This document shows positions 11,601 to 25,300 of a DNA stretch of 64,000 nt, in pieces. The DNA lies in NCBI GenBank assembly GCA_947846985.1, contig CANTUZ010000001.1, forward strand, positions 149,264,447 through 149,328,446, read 5' to 3'. The notes under the pieces are model-generated. The model saw only the letters and a program-made list of their open reading frames with translations, made no database searches and was not told where the DNA came from. Made by a program: the position numbers and the translations under genes. Source of the stretch: Fratercula arctica (Eukaryota > Chordata > Aves > Charadriiformes > Alcidae). Each line of letters starts with the position of its first letter. Position 1 is the first letter of the stretch.

Positions 11601-14600
11601 ATAAGTTATTGAGCAGTCTCAGACCAGTACCTGAACCAACTTCTATCACAGACTAAGTGCCCTTCCGCTTCAAAGTGGAATAGGCCACAGCTATCAACAA
11701 CCTTAAGTCTGTATCTGCCAATAGTCAGCTGAAACTTTCCATAGTACTTCAGCTAGCAGCAGAATAGCAACTGATTTGCAGAATCCAAACAATCTTTCTC
11801 TTAAAACCCTTCAATTTATTATTAATCCAGAAGGGCTCTCCACTACTGGGAGCCTCTCCCCCATCCCAGTTTCTGCTGGCAATATTAAAAGCCAGCAGCG
11901 CTAAGCAAAGAGTATCTTGGTTTGGGCAAATACTGCCAGTGACATCTGAAGAGAAAATACCTGCCCAGGATGTTAGCAAGACTAATGCCAAGAGAAAGAA
12001 TAAAGGGGGTAAAAAGTTCAGAAGGGTAAATGAAACAGCAAGCAGAACAGTCTATACAATTAAGTAATTTAATAACCTATTAGTGAAAGTTTCTACTTTC
12101 ATAATTCAAAAGGCTATGAAGTCTCTCTGCCAGTTCACCTGACACCCGAAGTACAGGGACTACAAATAACTCAGAATGAACTTGCTTAAATTCTACAAAG
12201 GAAGACCTAATTCTCTGTACATTGCTTTTTAAAAAAAGTCTTGTTTTAAGAAGTTCCACATATAGAACTTAAATTTAATACCATGTTGCATTAAATCATG
12301 TTCTAGTGTTATTACATTAGATTTTTTTTTTTAATTTTTTGAGGTGATAGTAAACACATACGTACCTTTGTACCCGCCAGGGGAACGATATGAATTAGCC
12401 AGTGACCTTCCACCTCTAGCAGATCCTCTGACAGACCCACGACTGTTAAGGTAAGGCTGAGGGGGTCTGGGAATAACATTAGTCTGTGCTGGATAAAAGG
12501 CAAGGCTACCATTGCTAACAGGAACAGCTCCATCCGCTTGATAATTCACTGCTTTAAACAGAAGGCAAAGATGAATTCAAAGCTTTTATAACTAGCTTTT
12601 ATAACTTTAGTAAGTTACCACACCTAGAAGCAAGGGCAGCATTAGCGCGTTCAGAGACCGATTAAGCTGCTCTGAATATCCTGGTTTTGTGCCACTTCAT
12701 TACTGCAAATAAATGAGGATCCTGCCCTTTGTTCTGTAGAGTTTAATGCTTTTTAAAGTATACTGTAGACAACCCAGGCTGTCAGTGTAAGCCTCTAATG
12801 CAATCAACAAGATTCAGTTGCCTAGATCAGAACAAGCTTGCTAGCAGCATCAAGAAAATAACCAAGTGTCCTGGTTTCAGCTGGGATGGAGTTAATTTTC
12901 TTCCTAGTAGCTGCTTCGTTTTGGATTTAGCATGAGAAGAATGTCCATAGCACATATTGTTTTAGTTGTCACTAAGTAATGTTTATATTGGTCAAGGACA
13001 CTTTCAGCTTCCCATAGAAGCTAAGAGGGAGCACAGACAGGACAAGCTGGCCAAAAGAATATTCCATACCAGAGATATCATGCTTAGTTTACAAGTGGGG
13101 GTTGGCCAGGGGAGCAGGGATCCACAATCGATTATCAGGTGGTGAGTGCAATTGCATTTTCTTCCTTTACTGCACTATTAGACTGTCTTTATCTCAATCC
13201 ACAGTGTTTTTCCCCTCCTTTTTCTCCCTGCCCTACTGGAGCAGGTGGGGGGAAGGGGGCAGCAGGAAGCACAGGATAGTAAACAACTGCATGGTCCTAG
13301 TTGCCAGCTGGGGTTAAACCACAACACCAAGCTACAATAAAATCAAGTAACATCTAATTAAGATTTTTCACTTAGAACCAATACTGTTCTACTAACAAGA
13401 CCTCAGTGGTCTATCTGATAAACTAAGTCACCTCAGTGTTGACAACCTTTAAAGCAATGAGACAAACTCAGTCTTATCTAGATAGCAATAAGACAACTGT
13501 GGAAAGCTAGATATTTGGGTTCAGTCTCTTCAACAGACATTCCTACCACATGTTAGTAGGCAGTTCAACCCCAAGAAACAGGTATTCAAGAATGCTTTTC
13601 ACTCACAGGGTGGTTGTGTGGTTAAATACAGACCTTGCAAGCATGAGTGGATTTCCATACAACCCTGCTTTATATCAATCCAGAAAGCTTAAAACTGATC
13701 CAGGGTGACAGTCTGAATCCCTTTCTGAAGTCTGTGCAGAGCCACTGCACAAGATTAATCAAGAAATTATGATGTTCCATCAAAAATCTGCATGGAAGGT
13801 TGATCACCTGTCGTCTCTGTGATGAGAAGAAGCATTCAAGCTAAACATGGTTTCCTGACTACTATACTTATGTTGTTCTTTAGAGCTCAATCTTCTTCGT
13901 CTCACTTCACACAGTATCAGTCTATTTCTACTATAATTCCTATGAAGAGTCCTCTGCCAGAAGTTTTATGTGACCTTAAGTCACTTCGATACAGTCTTAT
14001 AAATCCAGATTCCTAGCTGTCAGCTTCCTTTCCCCTGGAGCCTGTTTCAGGCAAATTTAGGGTCTAGTCTCATTTCAAATTCTTAGTGTCAGCCATATAA
14101 ATTCACCTGGTACAGTAATTGAATGTCAAGCAGGTCAGTTTTGTGTTGAATAGGTAGGTCAAGACCCCGCTTATCAGAAGTTTAGTATTCTTCAGGTTAG
14201 ACACTCAGACTCAACCAGCTAATAAAGTCAGCACTGTATAACAGAAGTAAAAGGAGGATTATCTTTTGCTGCAGAGTAGGCTGTCATCAGCTTGCATCTG
14301 CTTCGTGCTAAAAGCACATGCATGAATAGTTCCTGCAGCTCAGCTGATTCCCAATACAACACTAAATTACAGTAACTTCTGATTTGATGCTTCCTAATTA
14401 GGAAACTAGCCTTCCTAGGTAACAAGTGACAAATTTAGGGCCTAATTAGGAACAACATGGATCTCTGCTACAGAAAGCTTCAACATCACCAGACACAGCT
14501 GGAGTGATAAGTAGGAGTGTCAGACCCATCCTGTCAGTAACATCTAGAATGCTTATCTCTAATATAGTAAGGTGTAACATACACATGAAAATTTTAGCTA

Positions 14601-17600
14601 GTACAGTCAAGATCAGCCCTGTGTTTTACAATAATTATAATGTGAGCTTTACATTCAAAGGAAAGATGACAGTCCATTCTTAAAACAAGAAAATTCTAAA
14701 TTCCTAAGCAGCTCTCAGATGAGAGTCTCAGATGAGATTTTTAGTCTTGTACCAGTAGCACAAAACACTTATCACTTTGGGTAATTCCCCTCAGCACTGA
14801 AAGTTTCTCCCAAGTTTCCTATTTAGCATTCCGCAGCTCCCAGCTCTACAGACAGCACTAGTGTCTGTTACCAAAGACAAAACTAATGGTTCCAAATGAA
14901 GTATTTCATCACTGCTTCAGCTCCAAGCAAACACTTGTTTGACTGACAAGTATCACCGCATACTTGAGTTTCCCAGTAGGTGGGAAATTATCTTTCAAGC
15001 CTGTAGGTGGCACTGTCCACACAACTAGTATAGGAACTAGTTTGAAACAGCCTTCCTTCTGCTAGCAGTTTTGAAATTAAGTTTAAATACCATACCATCA
15101 ACTAGATTAGAATTGATGTAACCCTAATGTTAACAGGTGCTACATAACAGTGGTTCATAATTCCACTGAGTTAGAGGAACCTGCATATACTCACAGCACA
15201 TGTTAATTAACTGAAATACTACTATAACCTGAAGAACTTTAAAGTCTACTTGAAGTAGAGAGAGACAAGCACAGTTCTCACCTGAAGACAGAGATTCTTG
15301 TGAAAGAGAGGTTTGTTCTGCAACATGAGAAGATTGCAACTGGCATTGAGGAGGAGTCTGTGTACTTGCTGTAGAGAAACTCTGGTTATATCCTGCTGAA
15401 TATGAAGAATCCTCTTTAATTTCCTGGTCTTTACGTGGAGGCAGTGGTGCATTCACTTTAAATACCTACAACATATTTCAAGACAAGTGTTTAACACTAC
15501 CAGCTAAAGTTTCTGCCTAATGCCATCATCCTGCTATACTGCGGTTTAAATCCATACACCTAGATCAGTTTCTAGAACACCTACTGTCTCTTAGAATCAA
15601 GAACATTGTATTTTAACCCAACCATTTCCTTCTCAGTAAGCTTCTAGAGTTTACTTGTATTTATGTAGCTACTACCCAAGAAATGTAGCTATGATAAATC
15701 AAGCTATCATGTTTGATCAATAGAATAGCTACCATACAGTAAGCTATTTTGCTTCTATGGGAAGTCAGCTGTTGGATTGACTTATTGAATACCTGTCCTA
15801 CAGCTTTTGACCTGAAGATGGGACAGCCTATACTGAGATGAGATATTCACGTTTGGAAAGAATTTGGGTCTTTATACACATTTGGTAACCTGATGCAACT
15901 CTACTGTCCACTCAGATAAATACCATATTAGACAACCTTCACCCCTCTGATAAATTGAGCCTCAACTTTCCTATTCTTGTTTTAAGTTCCCTCAGAGTAA
16001 ACATGTAGCCTAAGTCACAGAGTCCTGTAATTCAAATTTTAATGTTACAGCCTGGGCAGTAGGGTGGTGCACAGATATTACTGTTAGTTAAATCTAATCT
16101 ACCAGAGTTCAGTCACGCCAGTGACTGTATTGCTTTATAGCAAATAACCCAAAGTTAACAGAACTGATGCTGTCAAGTGATAACTAGTATCAAGATCAAA
16201 TAGGAAAGTAGTCTGAGTAAAAGGATCTAAATTTCATATAAAGAGCTGTCATCAGTACTGACACTGAGTCTAGAGGTGTATCTAACCATTTTCCAAGACT
16301 ATAAACTGTCTGAAGACATACCAGGGCAAGACTAACTTCAGCTAGATGCAAAGAACAGCTTCACAGCTTGATGGTTCTTGTCATTTGCAGAAGCCTCTAA
16401 TTACAATGAGAAATGAACACTTTTTCCAGGGTTAAGAAGCCAAGCATTTCCTCTAACTGGGAGCCAGCACAGAAACCCTTCATGATACTGAACTATTGAG
16501 TATAAAGCTTGAACCATTATAAAATAACACAAGTTCTAGTTCTGATTTACTACATGGAGTGGTCAACACGATCCAAAGCAATCCTCTTTCTGAAAGAAAT
16601 TTGAAGATGTTCTACAGTTAGGCTGTCAACACCTACAACCTGGACTATTTGTAGCAAGTGGTCTACTTTTTCCTACCAGTGAAGGTTACAGGTGGAATTC
16701 TAATAAGAGTACTTTGGCTACAGGTAGGATCTGCCTTTAAGCTTCCATACACACGATGGCAGCAATAGGGCGTTCAGACATCTCTAAGGATGTGTAATCA
16801 GAGGCTTCCATTACTGTCACTGTACTATCACTATTTGGCAAGAAACCATCTGACTCCTAGCTATCTACTGAAATCCAATGGCTGCTTTCCTGGCTGCAAT
16901 GAGAATTTAAGTAGGGTAGGAAGGAAAGTCCTGCACTGCACAGTTAAAGACTGCCACTGCTACAAGAGGAATTAACATCCTAGCAATTTCATGACAGGTG
17001 TTTGACAGTTTGACCCCATTTAACATCTCTGAAAACACCACAGCATTAGTTCAAGCAAACTTTCGGTGATACCATTTTGATCAAAAGGACTCTGAACACA
17101 GACACCAGGTTCAGATATAATCAGAATGACTGAGACTAAGACTCTGTATTTATATCATGACAGATTACTTATCTTACAGACTGGGTCCCCAGGAAGACTC
17201 TGGATTCCTTGATCATAGCATGCTGCTATTTCTCCACTTCCATGAAAAATCACCACCTAGCAACTTAGCATAATTTAAATATATCTGGCTTAGAAAGAAC
17301 CACTTCCCTACCACCACTTGCCTTATTTATAATGTATATCAAAATTCTGTACCTCTGAGGTAGGTTCTAATTGAACCTCTTCTACAAATACAGAAAACAA
17401 GTAGAAAAAGTCATGATTTACTCTAGACCACACCAGGATGTCATAGATGTTTTAGTCACTAATTCCTATGCTTTAAGAGGCTATTAGCTACCTTCTTCCA
17501 CCAAAACCTACTACATGTGTCTCAATACCACAAGATGCAGACTCTCCAGCAAGTTGTGGAACTGCATTGTATATTTGTTAAAATAGAATCTCAAATGACC

Positions 17601-20600
17601 TCTTTCTAAGCTTGCTTTTGAGCAAGAACATTAAATGAAGGTTTCTAGCACCTTCTGAAGAAGGTATCAGAGGAGTAGATAAGCCCAAATACAGGGAAGG
17701 AAACACTAACAACTAAATGAAGACCCTTCCCTCCGAGTCCTTCTAAGCTTGCAATGCAGATTACTACACAGTAGCAGTGTTAGTAATGGTACAGAATATT
17801 AGTAATGATGTATGGCTTGAAAAAATAGTATCTATTTACAGGAAACAACACTCAGTGTGTAGACCATTTCCTAGACATCTATATCAACTGCTTGTTAACA
17901 AGATAGGATAATGAGCTACACCAGTCTTTATCAAGGACACATTTTCCAGGATTCTAGTGGACTAAGTTTTACCCCACACTAAAGCAAACAGTTTAAAAAG
18001 CAGACGCATTTGTGTTTCAGAAAGCTTTTAGTCCTAACAGCTATATACTTCAGCGTTCCCTCTCTCCTCTGCAGTCTATTATGTGAAACCTATGCATAAG
18101 AACAGTTTAAGAACAATCAACTTTACCTTGTGACACAGCTATAAATCTGTTGATTTCAGGTCTGACTTCTCCCTATTCGTTCCTTGTGGCTACTAGAATA
18201 TCCCAGTATTAGATTTTTGGGACTATACAGAGCAAAACCAGGATGCCTATTCTTAGACTATCTGATTTAAGTTCTGAAGGCATTGGAGAAGCAGAGTTCT
18301 AATCTAGGTTTTTTAACAATAAAACCTAATTATCCAGGTTTTAACATTAAAACAAAGTTATCTATCAAGTTCTGTGCTGTATCAAGGGGAATCAGTTCCT
18401 CAGTATTAGGACTAAGTTATTCGCATTATTGTCAGCTATTCTTCTGTGGCCTCAAGTTGCACACTTACAGTCTGCATAGCCTGAAAGGGAGCTGCTGTTA
18501 TTGTGACAGAACTGCTACTTGCTGGAGGAGACTGAAAGGTCTGCGCTGGTGGTACTGGCGACATGGAGGTGCTTGAAGTAGGCAACGGTGACTGTGGCTC
18601 ACTTGGGAGGGGAACAGTTGCCTGAGGGAAGAACATATGTAATGAGAGGTCACTTGATAGTTATTCAGGCAGTAACAGAAGCAGTTAATTTGTTCTAAAG
18701 CCTAGACTGACAGAAGTCAGCAGTTTCTACAGGATGACATTTGGACATAGTAGAGCTACAAAATAGCTTTTGCTTACAATTTCAAATCTTGCTGTGCATT
18801 CTCAGCAAACAGTACTTCTATTGCAGTCTCTGCTGATTAAGTGAAATGTGCCTATGAGCTACTATACATACCACTCATTGTAATAATTTCACAATAAAGA
18901 GACATTAGGTATTTTTCCCCCATCACTAAGGAAACACAGAACACCTTCTGTTGCATTTATTGGAAGATGATACTATGGCTGATATTAAAAGTGACTTCTC
19001 TTTTCCAAAGGAACTTAGGAAGTTCAGAGGGGTTGATTCCCCCCCCCAACTTAATTATGTTTCAGATTAGAAACAATGCTGAGTTGTCCAGACAAAGTAT
19101 TAACCAGCATTAAATCTCATCTGTGCAGATGGCAAAATGAAGTATTGATTCAGAATACCAATATTCATAGGAATCAGTAGTCAAAAGGAATGTAATGCTC
19201 TAAACACATTTTAGCAACCAATATATTTACCTTACCTGTATTTGTGAGAGCTCACCTGGGCAATTTCAATCTTTTTAGGTATCAGTGGCTCAGAAATATG
19301 TGAACTTGTCTGATACAGTGGCTGGGAAGTGTATTTCTCAGTCTCTTGAGAAAGCGATGCTGATGCCTGGAAGAAGCCATACATGTGCCTGCTATTACAA
19401 GTAGTATTGCAGAAAGCACAAAGTTCTACTAGAGCTATGAAATACCAGTGCATAAGTTGAAACAAGTGGATTTTGAAAGACCACGACAAACATTAAGTCC
19501 AAAGTAAATGTACTAAACAGTCACCTTAACCAAAAGCTTCAAGCTTTAGAGATTCAGACTTAGATTACCCTTCTTACACAACAGGTTGTACAACTAGCCC
19601 TGCAAAGTCAGATACTTTTAAGAACCATAGATTGCTTCAAGTAGTTATTTGCAATGAAGTCTGTGACACACATGGTGAGATGTGTCTGATGTTAAACTTT
19701 TGGTAAGCTCTGTTGAACAAGGCTTCAGAGCCAAACTTCTGTTTGCTTTTGCAAAGCCTGTGTGTGCCACAGTTAGCTCACGCTTGTAATGCTAAGTTTA
19801 AGAGTTGCTTATACTTAGATACACAGCCTAGGGCTAAAGACTACCAGTCCCATTCTCACCATGTATACCATCACAGGTGCAGACAGAACTGCACATGCAT
19901 ACCAGGAGAGTGCACTGTCACCACATAGTATATTCCCTGGTTGTGCTGGGACCAAACAAAGCTTATCTACTGCTTACCATGAGAAGTAGGAATGGAAAAG
20001 ACAGACAGACACCACACTTCGAGCCTAAGGAACTAGATATTCTGAGCACAAGCAACCCTAATCCCAAACAGTAAGTTTGCAAAAAAACTTGGAACATTCT
20101 ACCAAATCATATGTTCTACATTATAGCACAGCACAAGTCTTCTGGATGCATATTAAACAGCAAAATTATTTAATCCTTGCAGCACAAGTGGTCTTATGAA
20201 ACTGTAGAATTGAGAGAAGGTGTCAAGAACAAGGCCAAAACTGCTGATTCAAGAGGTAGAAACACTATAATATCCCTGTCAAGACTTCTATTCAACTATG
20301 TAGTATACTAAGGAGTAAATACTACATGCACAGTATACTGATAGCATGTACATCAGCAAAACGTATTTTAAAAGCGTGAACATTTCTCCATTATAATCTA
20401 CATACACTGTATTAGAGACTCCAAAAGGAAAGACCCAGCTGTGTTTCTGAACACAGAAACACTTAGCAAGAGATCTTTAAGGCAGTGATATGCCTAAATT
20501 GAAACACTATTTTCAGCCCTAAATAATATTTGAATGCTAGTTGAACATTTAACTGCACATAAATACAGTTAAGAAAGGAAAGTTTGAGGTCTTGGCTGAA

Positions 20601-22298
20601 AAATCAGGAACTCAGATTCCCAGTATTTCTTCAGTTAGTGCTTGAGAGAACACATCTGTCTTCAGCTTACACAGAAGTATGCTATTTCATGACAATATCC
20701 ATACCAATTTATGCATCCTCTATGTTGTCATTAGAGGAAGTATTTTACACTAACCAAAGCAAGTATTTATGCTGCTCATATGTTCCCACAAGAATACGCA
20801 CCACACTTTCTAGCCTGCATTTTTCATCCCACACCCTTCCCATTTCAAGGGGCAGGCAGTTCACTTTGCATTCATGCAGTATTAGGAAGACTTTTCCAAC
20901 CATCTTTAAGTATTCCAGAATGTAGGGTATACTATTGCTGTTACTTGCATTCTGTCCTCGTATGTTGTTCAAGTATAGTTATTCAGGAGAGGCCCCGCCA
21001 CAGCTTTCTGTTAGGGCTGGCTATTGCACAGATCTTTAAATGCCAATGGATTCCAGGGTATATTACCTGTGGTGCCTGTGGTGTCACCAAGTCTTCAGTT
21101 TCAGAGCCTGAAAGAGTCTGATCAGCAGATGCTAGGGAAGTATTTGAACCATGCAGTGTCATGGATGATGAAGCACCCTTGCAAGAAGAGAAAACTGAGA
21201 TAAGGTTTTGAAAGTTTATCTTAAATGTTTGGTTTCACTGTAACTCTCACTCTGGGCATTTCCAAGTAAACCTCAGAATGAGGCAGAAGCAGAAGTGCTT
21301 TGACCAGTTAGCCAAAGTTTCTTAAGAATTCTCATTAGTGGTGAGGAAGCCCATTTAAAAACCAAAGTAGCAAGACAATGCAAGCACAGTAAGTGAATTT
21401 AAGGTTCACTTAACCATGGCTTCCAAAGCTTGAGACACTGCATCTTTAGCATGAGTGAGGATCTCAAAGATGAAGACATGCACTATCTAGGAAAGAAGCA
21501 GCATGTTCTCCTCACACAAGTTAGCTATGTCTCAAATCTGTGGGTTAAATATTCAAACTATTTCAACATGTCTTCAACATGCTGTTTTACTTCAAGAAAC
21601 TTCAAACATCTGTTGCTGCTTCTTCAGCAGAAGAGCAGCCAACTTCGTCAGCATGAGTGATCTTAAACTTGCAAGCTACTAAGTTAAATGAAGTTTATTA
21701 CAAAACTACTGACAACAAGAAAAACAATTCAAGTACTAAGTCTATTCCAGTGAATAACCTCTACATCATTCTTTGGCTACAGCTCTGCTTCTTCAGTCCT
21801 AACTTCAACTTACTTGAAGGGGCTGTTGAAGAAAATCACTCTGACTTGGCAGTTTCTTTTCTTTTGAAGCTGTAAAAAAAGAATATGTTAAGCAACATTT
21901 ACTTTTCAATTCAAACACTACATATATTTTCAGTGTGCAGTTCTACTTTTTGAAAACATTTGTTATATGAAGATGCACGCTATTTTTAGTGTGAGCACTG
22001 CAAATACATAGACTTAGCATCAGTAAGCTACACCCAAATGAAAACTTCCATTTTTTGTAAAAGAGGATAGGTATTCAATGATAAAAAAATATTTCTATCA
22101 CCACCATAGAGATACTTACTTTCCAGATAAAAAAGCAATTAAGTATTTAATAAACTGGGTAATTGTGTTTTACAACCCAAGAGCCACCCAGTTTCTTAAC
22201 ATGGCCTATTGTAGACAGTTCAATTTTTTTAAGTGTAGCTAGATAACTGCTCTTTATCCTGCGCTCATTCAGCTCATTCATGTGTTTATATACTTGTC

Positions 22299-22330
<32 letters not shown>

Positions 22331-25300
22331 CAAATTTGTTACACAGATGCAGCATGTCAATTCCACAACTGAGTTCAGGTGCATATGCCAGTCAGTGATT
22401 ATACAAAGCATTCAATTTCCAGGCAGATGCACCAAATTAAGCTACCTCCAGCAACAAATAAGCAGGTGAGTGGCTCAAGCTGCAATTTTTTTTAATCAGA
22501 CATTACTATTCTTCAATTAGACAAGCTGTCTTCACCAGGCCTACTGATCTACAGCCCAAGCAAACCTTGTTAGTGTTTACAAAATCTTACATACAATTTA
22601 CACTTACAGTATTACCTACCTACAGGACTACTTGCTGGAGTAACTGAAGGTGGTTGGGATGAACCAATGGCACTTGGTGAAGCTTTATCAAAATCCAGAA
22701 TGGACTCCTTTTGGAAAAAGGATCATCAGTTGAGAAAAAAATTAAACTCTAGGTAAAAATGAAACATTCTCAATTCACAAGTTGCTGTTAGCTAAAGCCA
22801 GATTCATTCATTGCAAACATGCATTGTCAGCACTGTTTTCCCTAACCCAATAGGAATGGGAGCTTTGTGCTACCACAGCAGAGAAACATACTTGCATGAA
22901 GTTGTAAGTCCCTTGAATCTGAGTCATCAGATCCTGAAGTTTTTCCCTTCTCAATACTGGATCTTTTGGAAGAGTTGAAGTAGAGCAAAATTCTGCAGCT
23001 GGCTGATGTACAGGTTTAGGCACCTAATAAGGAGAAAAGATATTAAATCTAACACTGGAAGCAAGACACACTGCCTTATCCAACATACTTCCAGAGAAAC
23101 CTATAGGTGTCAAACACCAAGGGCCAAAGAATTCTGTGCTGTTATTGATATTTCCTGAATCAAGATTTCACTTTGTTAAAAAAGTCAGCTTTCTGTTGCC
23201 ACAACTACTTAAGCCACCAAATTAATTCATTTCATTCTATTTCTTACAGTCAACTGTACAGAAAACAATAAGTTGCCTGCATTTAGTGTAAAATTAGGCA
23301 CCTCCATTTAAGGAAACCCACATATATAAGTTGAAGGACAGAACAAACTTAAATATCAAAGCTGCATCACTCAAGATTTAAAACATACTTCCTCCCAGTA
23401 GAGCCAATGCCAGTAAGTACAGATCTTTCAGGATGTCATTTCCAGACATTCTGAAGAAACGGCACCCGAGAGATACATTGCAAGTAGGTTACTCAGGGTT
23501 AGACCAAAATGCTTCCACTAACAAGCCAGACACTCTCAATGCATCAACTCCTGCAGAAAGCATTACATTGAACTTTTCAAGTTTGGCATGAAAAATACAC
23601 ATGTGCTCCCACATGGAAGCCTAACTTTGTAGCGAAATAAGGACTTCTGCAGGGCCTTATTGCTCCTTGATTGTTTCAGGTGGTCCATTAGAGTTCATCT
23701 GAACTGGTTCTCACTTAACTTTAAAAGAGGAAAATATTTTATCAGAGAATACGCAAATCTAAGGTATCAGAAAATTCATGATAGTAAACTCTTTAAATAG
23801 CAGAAGCCCTGTTATTTACAGAGTGACAATAATACTAAGACTGTCTAGATAGTCTAATGTCTTTTGAAAGCAATTTGGGGAAAAGGTAGCCTTGTTATAA
23901 GTATTTTTAAACCATAAGTTTTAGTGATTCTCTAAAGCTTTGCTGCTCTTATGTTTGTCTATGCAGCTAGAGGGAGGCAGATCTGAAGACATTAAGTAGT
24001 TGCATTATTTCAACTGGCCCAAACTTTGAGATACAGAGAAACATGTGAAAGCCTTTACCTTCCTACAGTACAAACATTTGTCATTCTAATAGAAGGTTAC
24101 TACTTCAATATATTGTATAGCAATATAGTTTTTATATGAAGACATTAGAAGATGATATGGCAGAGGGGTGTATGTGTCATGACATTTAATTGTCACACTA
24201 CATCCAAAACAAACTGAAGAAATGCTCTTTGTCCAATTTTAGGACAAGAAGCCAAAACACTCTTCAACAGTTATCTCTGAACCTTATCACTAGCATTTGC
24301 AGAGATTCCAAAAGCATGCACAAGGAAGAAGTTTGCAGGGTCTAGTGAGCTTCGCAAAGCATAATCCATGTACATACATTAACTCTGGAGGACTCCATTT
24401 CTAATATCTATGTATCCCACACAACAGGTACTTGTTGAGCTGTAAGAAGTTTTACTTTATTCTATTACTATATTTATTTTATATATTTATTACTATATAG
24501 GAAAGTGCATCTTTTTACTACTCAATCTTAATTAGAATTTCTGATGCACACGCACTACCTTTAGCTACTGACTATGCAAGTTTATATTGCTGTATTGTTT
24601 CCAAAAATGAACAGGAACTAAAGCTATTAAGGATCTAACTGCAGGACAAAAAATACAAGTGAATACAGTTAAATCTCATCAAGTTATAGATTAATTTACT
24701 AGGAATTTGAATCTTCCTGTCCATCACTTTATTAGTCTTCACAAGCAGACAGAATCTTAAAACACTTGCTGTCATGGTAAATCCATTATGGGTCAAACTG
24801 ACTAATGCTTCTATTACCCTCTTCCTCCTCACTACAGTTTAGACAAACTGGTTCTATATGTTTGAAAATGGATAGCAGAAGCTTTTCACCTTTAAGTCAC
24901 CTAACCAGGTCAAGTCTGGCAGTGTCTGAAGCTATTGTCCACTAGCTACATAAGTTAGACTTGTACATTAAACACAAGTAAAAACAGCCCCAAGAGCATG
25001 GAAGCAGAAGAGACTGCAGCGTTTCACTTGTAGTTGCAAAGATGATACAATCTTCTGTATGCTTTTACAATTTATTAGTCTTCATCTCCTTCCCCAGCTC
25101 ATGCTCCATTCATTATGCTGGTAGCATTCTTTAACTAGAAGAGCAAGCATACAGGGTTACATATGTGATATTAGGGCTTTAAGCCAGGATTAAAACATTA
25201 AGACTCTCCATTCTGTAGAAGTTATTTCCTAGTTCCTGCAAATATTAAAATACACCAGCCAGAAGCAGCTGTAGTGAAGTTCTCATATTGATTTGCTGTT

